In this document: in pieces, positions 57,766 to 64,000 of the stretch
Numbering within the stretch: position 1 is the stretch's first letter
Layout: each line of letters opens with the position of its first letter
Assembly (NCBI GenBank): GCA_011523385.1
Contig: WTGX01000033.1
Location: forward strand, 1-64,000
Direction: 5' to 3'
Length of the DNA stretch: 64,000 nucleotides
Origin: Nitrospira sp.
GTDB lineage: Bacteria; Nitrospirota; Nitrospiria; Nitrospirales; UBA8639
Notes under the pieces: generated by a model
What the model was told of the DNA's origin: nothing
The model's input: the letters and a program-made list of their open reading frames with translations, nothing else
The model's database searches: none
Made by a program: the position numbers and the translations under genes

Positions 57766-58736
57766 GGAGACTTCCTCGGGGTTGCGGTCTTTCCCGCCTT
57801 CACGTTTCCTGACCGCGGATGGGCTTGATCGTACACTTTCATCAACTGATCGGTGGCCAAGTGTGTGTATTTCTGGGTGGTGGCCAACGACGCGTGTCCG
57901 AGCATTTCCTGGATGACCCGGAGGTCGGCACCCTCGTCCAATAAATGCGTGGCATAGGAATGCCGAAAAGTATGCGGGGTCACGGTCCCCACCTGCAAGC
58001 GGTCGGCGTAACGCCGGACGATCCGCTCCACGCTTCTTACCGACAATCGACCGCCCCGATTGTTGCGAAACACCGGGCCATCCGCCGGCTTCACTTTGAG
58101 GGACGGGGCCGCGTCCTTGTCCGTGGCCGGATTCGCCCGAACCGGTGTCACCGCAAGATAATCCCGGATCGCCTCGACCGCCACCAGCCCGACCGGCACA
58201 AGGCGTTCCTTTTTGCCTTTGCCTTTCAACCGCACCATCCCTTCATCAAGACTCAGATCGCTCCAATTCACCCCCACCAACTCGCTCACCCGCGCACCCG
58301 TCGAATAAAGTGTTTCCAGAATAGCTTGATCCCGGACGGTGGCAGTCCCTTCATCGGCACCGGGAGACTCGATCATCCGCTCCGCCTCGTCTTTCGTGAG
58401 GACCCGGGGCAAGCGTTGCCCCAGCCGTGGAGAACGAACGTTCGCCACGGGATTGCTCGGAACCTTCCCGCGGCGGTGCAAAAATTTGAAGAGGCTGCGC
58501 AGCGTCGCAAGCTTCCGCGCCTGCGATGACTTTTTATCCTGTCGCTCGGCCAACCACACCAGAAACCGGCGAACCAGCGACGCATCGATCGCGGCCGGCT
58601 CCGGCAGCGCATCCGTGACGGTCTTCAGAAAGGCCACGAATTGTCGCAGGTCCGATTGATAACTGCGAATCGTTTCCCGGGACGCGCCTCGCTCCACGTC
58701 GAGATGCGTCAGGAAAGCGCGGATTGCCGTTTCCAT
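57762..58736 (-). CDS. xerC: Tyrosine recombinase XerC
   Basis: A 324-residue tyrosine recombinase for chromosome dimer resolution at dif. The N-terminal SAM-like domain starts [20 protein letters not shown]. The catalytic residues are Arg in [15 protein letters not shown], Lys in [15 protein letters not shown], His-x-x-Arg in [20 protein letters not shown], and His/Tyr in [15 protein letters not shown]. Gene order trmFO-xerC-hslVU is a recognised conserved neighbourhood, which supports XerC rather than an integrase. ATG 58736 overlaps the end of trmFO by 28 bp; GTG 58745 is also in frame. Confidence 0.95.
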   Translation of the reverse strand: METAIRAFLTHLDVERGASRETIRSYQSDLRQFVAFLKTVTDALPEPAAIDASLVRRFLVWLAERQDKKSSQARKLATLRSLFKFLHRRGKVPSNPVANVRSPRLGQRLPRVLTKDEAERMIESPGADEGTATVRDQAILETLYSTGARVSELVGVNWSDLSLDEGMVRLKGKGKKERLVPVGLVAVEAIRDYLAVTPVRANPATDKDAAPSLKVKPADGPVFRNNRGGRLSVRSVERIVRRYADRLQVGTVTPHTFRHSYATHLLDEGADLRVIQEMLGHASLATTQKYTHLATDQLMKVYDQAHPRSGNVKAGKTATPRKSP

Positions 58737-60025
58737 GTTTGCCACTCTTCAAGGGCCCGTTCGTGGATCATGCGACGCTTGTGTTCTTTGTCCCGCACGT
58801 TCACGGGAAGGGGCGGGAACAAGCCGAAGTTCGTATTCATGGGCTGGAAATGCTTGGCGTCGCTGGTCGTAATATAATGCAGCAAGGCCCCATGTGCCGT
58901 GGCCAAGGGAGGCGTCGCCAACGGCAGATCAGCCAACGCCCGCCCGGCGTTGATGCCCGCCAGGCCGCCGGTGGCGGCACATTCGACGTAGCCTTCCACC
59001 CCGACGATACAGCCCGCCAGCCACGTGGTTTCGGACGCCTTCAGTTGCAACGTGTTGCGCAACACGGCAGGGGAGTTCACAAAGGTGTTCCGATGTACGC
59101 TTCCATAGCGGAGAAACACCGCCCGTTCAAGGCCCGGAATCATCCGGAACACACGTTTTTGCTCCGGATAGGTCAGCTTGGTTTGAAACCCCACCATGTT
59201 ATAACACGAACCATGGCGATTTTCCGCACGTAACTGGAGTACCGCGTGCGGCCGGACGCCGGTGCGCGGATCAACCAGCCCGACCGGCTTCATCGGGCCG
59301 AAGGTCAACGTCTGTTTTCCACGTTCCGCCATGGCCTCGATGGGGAGACAGCCTTCAAAGTAGGGAACCTTTTCAAAATCCTTCGGTTGCACCTTGTCCG
59401 CAGCCATCAGCGCCTCGTAAAAGGCCGAATAGGTTTCTTCATCCATCGGACAATTCAGATAATCCGCGCCGCCTTTTTCATAGCGTGACGCCCGGAACAC
59501 CTTGCCCATGTCAATGGACTCGGCATCGATGATCGGGGAAATCGCGTCGAAAAACGCCAGGTTCGTTTTGTGGGTGAGCGCGGTCAAGGCCTGCGCCAGG
59601 CTCTCGGACGTCAAGGGCCCCGTGGCCACGATGCACAGGGCGTCCGCGGGGATCTCTCGAATCTCTTCTCGAATGATCCGGATATTCGGGTGAGATTCCA
59701 GTGTCCGGGTGATTTCGCGCGCAAAGATCTCGCGGTCCACGGCCAGCGCCGCCCCGGCGGGCACGCGGGCCGCTTCCGCCGCCCGGATGACCAGCGAATT
59801 CAGGAGGCGCATCTCTTCCTTCAAAATGCCCGGCGCGCTGAGAGGATCAGCGGAGCCCAACGAATTCGAGCACACGATTTCCGCCAACTGATCCGTCTTG
59901 TGTGCCGCGGTCCCTTGCTTGGGTCGCATCTCGTACAGCGTGACCCGGGCGCCGCGCTCCGCGGCCTGCCATGCCGCTTCAGACCCCGCCAGCCCCCCTC
60001 CTATGACCACCACGTCATCGCGCAT
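58709..60025 (-). CDS. trmFO: Methylenetetrahydrofolate-tRNA-(uracil-5-)-methyltransferase TrmFO
   Basis: A folate- and FAD-dependent enzyme that makes ribothymidine at tRNA position 54. The 438-residue protein starts with the FAD site VVVIGGGLAGSEAAWQAAER, then YEMRPKQGTAAHKTDQLAEI, VCSNSLGSADPLSAPGILKE, FFDAISPIIDAESID, YLNCPMDEETYSAFYEAL, YFEGCLPIEAMAERG and MNTNFGLFPPLP near the C-terminus. It is complete with ATG 60025. It is the first gene of the operon that continues with xerC, hslV, hslU and argB. Confidence 0.97.
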   Translation of the reverse strand: MRDDVVVIGGGLAGSEAAWQAAERGARVTLYEMRPKQGTAAHKTDQLAEIVCSNSLGSADPLSAPGILKEEMRLLNSLVIRAAEAARVPAGAALAVDREIFAREITRTLESHPNIRIIREEIREIPADALCIVATGPLTSESLAQALTALTHKTNLAFFDAISPIIDAESIDMGKVFRASRYEKGGADYLNCPMDEETYSAFYEALMAADKVQPKDFEKVPYFEGCLPIEAMAERGKQTLTFGPMKPVGLVDPRTGVRPHAVLQLRAENRHGSCYNMVGFQTKLTYPEQKRVFRMIPGLERAVFLRYGSVHRNTFVNSPAVLRNTLQLKASETTWLAGCIVGVEGYVECAATGGLAGINAGRALADLPLATPPLATAHGALLHYITTSDAKHFQPMNTNFGLFPPLPVNVRDKEHKRRMIHERALEEWQTWKRQSALS

Positions 60026-60154
60026 GCTGCGTTGATTCTCCTTCTACAAACCGAAAGAAAGGCATTCTAGGAACCGGAATGAAAACCCGTCAAGAAAAGA
60101 GGACCGACGGACCAGACACTTTGGAAAGTTCGATGAAACCCCGTCACACCGGAA

Positions 60155-60565
60155 TTAGCCAAAGTGGCTGTCGGTCAAGCGAGTAATGCCGGGGAATGCG
60201 TCAAATCCTGCATCGAAACTGATGATCCGCTTAATGCCATGACGCGCCATCACGGCAAGATGGAGTGCGTCTCGGGCAGACAACCGTTCGGTGGAAAGCA
60301 CGATGTCTTTCGCACGCTCGACGTCCCGTCGATCGACGGGAAAGACTTCATCCACAATACCCGTCAAGGCCTCAAACGCCGGAAGAATGGCCTCACGCCT
60401 GGCGACGGCGACGTACCGATGAAGGATTTCTTGTAAGACCTCCACGTCCGTAACCAGCCGCTCATCATGAGCAATGTAGGTTTCCAAGACCCGTTGGGCG
60501 AACTCTTTGTTGGGATGCGCCGCTCCAACCAGGTACATCGGAACGTTGGAGTCGATAAAAATCAT
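60155..60565 (-). CDS. PIN-domain toxin, VapC-like
   Basis: A 136-residue PIN ribonuclease: [20 protein letters not shown] (first Asp), [14 protein letters not shown] (Glu), [20 protein letters not shown] (Asp-x3 with conserved Arg-Asp-Ala), [15 protein letters not shown] (final Asp). All four acidic residues of the active site are visible. It follows an RHH antitoxin with a 4-bp ATGA overlap, the usual type II toxin-antitoxin order. The RNA target is unknown. Confidence 0.92.
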   Translation of the reverse strand: MIFIDSNVPMYLVGAAHPNKEFAQRVLETYIAHDERLVTDVEVLQEILHRYVAVARREAILPAFEALTGIVDEVFPVDRRDVERAKDIVLSTERLSARDALHLAVMARHGIKRIISFDAGFDAFPGITRLTDSHFG

Positions 60566-60819
60566 GAAGGCATCTTGACCTGATACCCTTGTTCGATTTC
60601 TCGAAGCATCTGATCGATGTCGCCGGTCGGAAAATCATGCCGGGCCGCCGCGCGAACCACTCCCAGCTTCTTTTTGGTGTCGGTCAGCGGCACCTGGCGT
60701 TGCGCGGCACGTAAGGCTTGCCGCACCCATTCCGCCACCGTCATCTGCTGCCGTTTGGCGGTCCGTTGAATGTCACGCATTTCCTTGTCGTCGAGGATCA
60801 CTTGCAGTCGCTTACTCAT
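60562..60819 (-). CDS. Ribbon-helix-helix antitoxin
   Basis: An 85-residue antitoxin partner. The first 45 residues ([37 protein letters not shown]) form a ribbon-helix-helix DNA-binding domain. The rest ([20 protein letters not shown]) is the flexible toxin-binding tail. The ATG at 60819 lies inside a palindromic operator, and the promoter just upstream leaves almost no 5' leader. An open frame continues upstream to 60912 but lacks support. Confidence 0.88.
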   Translation of the reverse strand: MSKRLQVILDDKEMRDIQRTAKRQQMTVAEWVRQALRAAQRQVPLTDTKKKLGVVRAAARHDFPTGDIDQMLREIEQGYQVKMPS

Positions 60820-60855
60820 ACCTATGAGTATAAAGTGGTTCACATCATGAGTCAA
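60813..60855 (-). promoter_or_regulatory. Promoter and operator of the toxin-antitoxin pair
   Basis: On the minus strand TTGACT (60855-60850), a 17-base spacer and TATACT (60832-60827) form a near-consensus promoter. TACTCATA-CC-TATGAGTA (60813-60830) is a perfect palindrome overlapping both the -10 element and the antitoxin start codon. It is a good fit to RHH autorepression. Confidence 0.7.
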
Positions 60856-60930
60856 AACCCAAAACAAAAGGACCTCCTCTTGCAGGGGCGAAACCCCGTA
60901 TAAAAAATTCAAAAAATGAGAGATGTTGTA

Positions 60931-61134
60931 CTAACTATCTCGAATCGCTTCAGGTGGGGTTCCTCGGAGGGCATCTTCGCGACGATCTTGCAAAATGAGG
61001 GCAATAGCATCAGCAAGACTGCTTCTTGCTTCTTCTTTTGTTTTGCCTTGTCCATTCGCTCCGGGAATTTCCGGGCAATCCGCAATAAACCATTCCTCAT
61101 CTTGTTCGATAATCGCCGTGAATTCGTTAGGCAT
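60931..61134 (-). CDS. Orphan HicB-like antitoxin
   Basis: A 67-residue protein: FTAIIEQDEEWFIADCPEIP, GANGQGKTKEEARSSLADAI, ALILQDRRED. This is the partial RNase H-like fold of HicB/UPF0150, with the ..E.DGG/F.A..PE.PG.. pattern and the TxEEAL-type helix. No hicA (the dsRBD-like toxin) lies on either side, and the protein lacks the C-terminal DNA-binding domain, so it is an orphan. ATG 61134 is chosen; 61170 is an in-frame alternative. Confidence 0.85.
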   Translation of the reverse strand: MPNEFTAIIEQDEEWFIADCPEIPGANGQGKTKEEARSSLADAIALILQDRREDALRGTPPEAIRDS

Positions 61135-61435
61135 CGCACACGTCCATAACTCACCAGTCTGATTGATCAATGCGTTGAACGTTAAAGTATTCTCCGGACA
61201 CTGTCAATTTTCAGGTAGCGGCTTTGCCGCGGAAGAAAGAAGGTCTGGTGGACCACATGACTCGCCTGCTTGTTTCTTATTGTCACATGCAACACGATCA
61301 GGTATCGTGGGCCTCTTCATCGAGGTTCGAAGCGAGAGGGCGTCTTGCCTCGCTTCGCGCATTGTTCACGTGAGTTCGACGTTACAGCGCCAAGACAAGG
61401 ACCTAGCTGAACACTCCGGGGGATTAGGAGAAACG
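61135..61435. other. Intergenic stretch before the decarboxylase gene
   Basis: The stretch holds no recognisable gene on either strand. The open frame that runs through it into the decarboxylase does not resemble protein. It should contain the decarboxylase promoter, but no convincing hexamer pair was found. Confidence 0.4.
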
Positions 61436-62908
61436 ATGTCGCTGAAGAATGAGCCTGGTAGAAAAGGGAGCAGTGAATCGCACGACGGTCTCCGGATGGT
61501 ACCCGAACACATGCTCGATCTCGCACGCAGGGCGGCTGAGATACTTGTGGAGCGAATCGAGGCTCTGCCTCAGGAAAGCGCTTGGGAAGGCGATTTCCAG
61601 CAGATCCTTGCAGACCAGTTCATGGAGGATCCGCCTGAGCACGGCCAGCCGGCAGCGGAGATCCTGGAACGAGCCGCCCGCGAGATCCTCCCGTTCACGC
61701 TACGGCTCGATCACCCCCGTCAATTCGCATTCATCCCGTCGGCACCCACGTGGCCCGGAGTGCTGGCCGACTTCATGGCCGCCGGCTACAACGTCAACCA
61801 ATGCACGTGGCTCGTCGCAAGCGGTCCGAGCCAACTCGAACTGGTCGTCATCGACTGGATCCGGCGCTGGATTGGCTATCCGGAGAACGCGGGCGGGCTG
61901 TTGACGAGCGGGGGCTCGGCAGCCAGCCTCGACGCCTTCGTCGCGGCACGGGAAAGCGCGGGCCACCCCGAGCGCGCGACCGTGTACATGAGCGACCAGA
62001 GTCACAGTGCGCAAGTCCGCGCAGCCAGGATCATCGGCGTGCGACCGGAGTGCATTCGCAAGATTCCGTGCGATGAACGCTTCCGCCTGGACGTGGAAGC
62101 GCTCGCCCGCGCCGTGGCCGAGGATCGCGCCGCCGGGTTCAATCCCATCGCGGTCTGCGCCAACGCCGGAGCGGGCAGTACGGGGGCCATCGATCCGCTG
62201 GAAGCCATGGCGGACTATTGCGAGGCGGAACGCATCTGGCTGCACGTCGACGCGGCGTACGGCGGCTTCGCCATCGTGACCGAGCGTGGGAAAGCACTCT
62301 TACAGGGGATCGAGCGTGCAGATTCGATCGGGCTGGACGCGCACAAATGGTTCTTCCAGCCGTACGAGGCAGGCTGCCTCCTGGTGAAGGACCAAAGGAC
62401 CCTCGAAAACGCATTCGTGATTCCGCATGATATGCTGCAGGATACGATATGGGGCGCGAATCATCCGAACTTCTCGGATCGTGGACTGCAACTGAGCCGC
62501 TCAGTCCGGGCCTTGAAGATCTGGATGTCGGTTCAGACGTTCGGTATGGCCGCATTCCGGAGAGCCGTGTCGAACGGAATGGAATTGGCCGCCCAAGCCG
62601 AGGAGTACATCGGGGCCAGCCCGATCCTGGAGATGTTGAACCCCGCGTCCCTGGGAATCATTTGTTTCCGGGTCAACCCCAAGACCGCCGCCCTGGATGA
62701 GGAAGCCCTGGAAAAGATCAACCGGAACGTACTCGCCCGCGTCTTTTGGGAGGACCCCGCGTTCATGTCGTCGACGAGGCTTCGCAAGACGTTTTCGCTC
62801 AGGCTCTGCATCATGAACCATACCACGACCTGGGACGACGTGCGCGAGACCCTGGAAGCCATCGAGCGGTTCGGGAGGGAGGCGTTATCGGAGGGCGAGC
62901 ATCAGTGA
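61436..62908 (+). CDS. Group II PLP-dependent decarboxylase (aromatic amino acid decarboxylase-like)
   Basis: A 490-residue fold-type I decarboxylase. The family blocks are HPRQFAFIPSAPTWPGVLAD, LVVIDWIRRWIGYP, GLLTSGGSAASLDAFVAARE, MSDQSHSAQVRAARIIGV, AVCANAGAGSTGAIDPLEAM, WLHVDAAYGGFAIVTERGK and the PLP Lys in GLDAHKWFFQPYEAGCLLV. Members decarboxylate DOPA, tryptophan, tyrosine, phenylalanine or related amino acids; the substrate here is open. ATG 61436 has TTAGGAG upstream. The aldehyde dehydrogenase that follows could oxidise the aldehyde made from the amine product, or from a decarboxylase that deaminates oxidatively. Confidence 0.9.
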   Translation: MSLKNEPGRKGSSESHDGLRMVPEHMLDLARRAAEILVERIEALPQESAWEGDFQQILADQFMEDPPEHGQPAAEILERAAREILPFTLRLDHPRQFAFIPSAPTWPGVLADFMAAGYNVNQCTWLVASGPSQLELVVIDWIRRWIGYPENAGGLLTSGGSAASLDAFVAARESAGHPERATVYMSDQSHSAQVRAARIIGVRPECIRKIPCDERFRLDVEALARAVAEDRAAGFNPIAVCANAGAGSTGAIDPLEAMADYCEAERIWLHVDAAYGGFAIVTERGKALLQGIERADSIGLDAHKWFFQPYEAGCLLVKDQRTLENAFVIPHDMLQDTIWGANHPNFSDRGLQLSRSVRALKIWMSVQTFGMAAFRRAVSNGMELAAQAEEYIGASPILEMLNPASLGIICFRVNPKTAALDEEALEKINRNVLARVFWEDPAFMSSTRLRKTFSLRLCIMNHTTTWDDVRETLEAIERFGREALSEGEHQ

Positions 62909-62936
62909 GCGCGCGAATCCTCCGTGGGTGCGTAGA

Positions 62937-62982
62937 CATCATAGTTCTATGATGCATGCTATAGTACTCGTTCTATTAGAAC
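62937..62982. promoter_or_regulatory. Two palindromes upstream of the aldehyde dehydrogenase
   Basis: CATCATAG-TT-CTATGATG (62937-62954) and GTTCTA-T-TAGAAC (62970-62982) are perfect inverted repeats. A possible -10 element, TATAGT, lies at 62960-62965 between them. They are candidate operator sites for the dehydrogenase gene at 63008. Confidence 0.5.
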
Positions 62983-63007
62983 CAAGAACCCTTGGAGGAG
63001 AAAGAAG

Positions 63008-64000
63008 ATGATTGCTGCCACGACAGAGATGACTCCCCTGACTCAAGAATTTTTGTCCGCACCGCGGAAAATCCTGATTGGTGGAAAATGGGGTGATGCT
63101 GTATCCGAACAAACGTTTCCCGTCTTTAATCCGGCCACGGGTGACGTGTTGTGCCAAGTACCCGATGGTCAAAAGGAAGATATCGATCGCGCAGTCAAGG
63201 CGGCGCGGCAAGCATTTGAGCAGGGACCGTGGCGCACACTGACCCCGTCAGAACGCGGAAAACTCCTGTGGAGATTGGCCGATCTCATGGAGCAGCGCGC
63301 GGAAGAATTTGCGCAATTGGAGTCTCTTGACAACGGCAAACCGTTGACCGTCGCACGGGTCGCCGACATCCCAATGGCCATTGACCTGTTCCGGTACATG
63401 GCGGGCTGGGCTACGAAAATAGAGGGCAACACGATTCCCATTTCAGTCCCGTATGCGCCGGGGGCTCAGTTCCATGCCTATACCTTGCGGGAACCCATCG
63501 GCGTCGTCGGACAGATCATTCCCTGGAATTTTCCGCTACTCATGGCGGCGTGGAAGTTGGGCCCTGCCCTGGCGGCAGGTTGTACCGTCGTCCTGAAGCC
63601 CGCCGAGCAAACCCCGCTCTCCGCCCTCTTGTTGGGAGAGTTGGCTTGTGAAGCCGGAGTTCCGGACGGGGTCCTGAATATCGTGACCGGCTTCGGGGAA
63701 ACGGCCGGAGCCGCTCTCGCCGCGCACCCCGGCGTCGACAAGGTCGCCTTTACGGGATCGACGGAAGTCGGCCGCTCGATCGTCCAAGCCGCCGCCGGTA
63801 ACCTGAAAAAAGTGACGCTGGAATTGGGAGGCAAATCTCCCAGCGTGGTGTTACCCGATGCCGACCTGGCTTCGGCGATCCCCGGGGTGTCCAATGCCAT
63901 TTTCTTCAACCATGGACAATGTTGCTGTGCCGGCTCGCGGCTCTACGCCGAGAAAAAGATCTTCGACAACGTGCTCGCGGGGCTGGCTGATCAAGCCAAA
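63008..64000 (+). CDS. Aldehyde dehydrogenase, partial (C-terminus off the right edge)
   Basis: The first 331 residues of an NAD(P)-dependent aldehyde dehydrogenase. The blocks are [40 protein letters not shown] (cofactor-binding Asn), [42 protein letters not shown] (catalytic Glu) and [13 protein letters not shown] (nucleophile Cys within QCC). The sequence resembles the betaine/phenylacetaldehyde/retinal-type class; the natural aldehyde is unknown. A good GGAGGAG site precedes ATG 63008. It is separated from the decarboxylase by 99 bp containing two palindromes. Confidence 0.93.
   Translation, partial: MIAATTEMTPLTQEFLSAPRKILIGGKWGDAVSEQTFPVFNPATGDVLCQVPDGQKEDIDRAVKAARQAFEQGPWRTLTPSERGKLLWRLADLMEQRAEEFAQLESLDNGKPLTVARVADIPMAIDLFRYMAGWATKIEGNTIPISVPYAPGAQFHAYTLREPIGVVGQIIPWNFPLLMAAWKLGPALAAGCTVVLKPAEQTPLSALLLGELACEAGVPDGVLNIVTGFGETAGAALAAHPGVDKVAFTGSTEVGRSIVQAAAGNLKKVTLELGGKSPSVVLPDADLASAIPGVSNAIFFNHGQCCCAGSRLYAEKKIFDNVLAGLADQAK

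Noticed and set aside
57762-58736. Phage integrase instead of XerC
   Set aside because: The trmFO-hslVU neighbourhood, lack of a nearby tRNA target and lack of phage genes support XerC.

Overview
This window is a chromosomal segment of a nitrite-oxidising bacterium, almost certainly Nitrospira or a close relative. The diagnostic genes are nxrA and nxrB (12535-15972 and 11179-12468, minus strand), encoding a large Tat-exported molybdopterin catalytic subunit and a four-cluster Fe-S subunit of the Nitrospira type. The remaining genes (DUF502, PCP_red-repeat protein, ArgZ-type arginine enzymes, trmFO-xerC-hslVU) fit that assignment. The assignment rests on reading protein sequences, not on a database search.

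Layout. 1-3139: C-terminally truncated, secreted, tandem-repeat Calx-beta-like surface protein. 3.1-11 kb: small accessory and housekeeping genes (Nudix, gcvT, FIST, GNAT, DUF502, Trm112-like), two gene remnants and many short dispersed repeats. 11.1-16.6 kb: nxrAB with a terminator, a candidate sigma-54 promoter and a distal cluster of dyads. 16.6-22.8 kb: lipoprotein propeller, AttH/CrtC-like protein, LON-domain protein, ABC exporter, HEAT protein. 22.9-25.4 kb: a two-gene arginine dihydrolase/ornithine cyclodeaminase module and an HNH nuclease. 25.5-31.7 kb: small conserved pair, Zn peptidase, SelO, BASS transporter, tRNA-Val(CAC), TPR lipoprotein, RNase H. 31.7-43 kb (minus): a superoperon pheA-hisC-aroF-tyrA-aroA-cmk-plsC-rpsA-sppA-HU-PCP_red, linking aromatic amino acid synthesis to translation and nucleoid genes. 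43.5-47.5 kb: beta-phosphoglucomutase/trehalose phosphatase fusion plus GH65 phosphorylase. 47.5-54.8 kb: a receiver protein interrupted by a Rossmann domain, polA, xthA, small proteins, nicotinamidase-like gene. 54.8-60 kb: trmFO-xerC-hslV-hslU-argB. 60-61.2 kb: VapBC-type pair and an orphan HicB. 61.4-64 kb: PLP decarboxylase and an aldehyde dehydrogenase cut by the window edge.

The most distinctive features are (a) at least seven families of short palindromic repeats, several of which sit inside reading frames (rpsA tail, LON protein, AttH leader, a conserved hypothetical) or end genes; (b) the regulatory architecture upstream of nxrA; (c) the receiver domain that appears to be split by a Rossmann fold, preceded by a promoter-terminator pair that could make a small RNA or attenuated leader; and (d) an apparently leaderless antitoxin mRNA whose operator overlaps its start codon. 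No CRISPR array, prophage, rRNA or complete IS element was seen.
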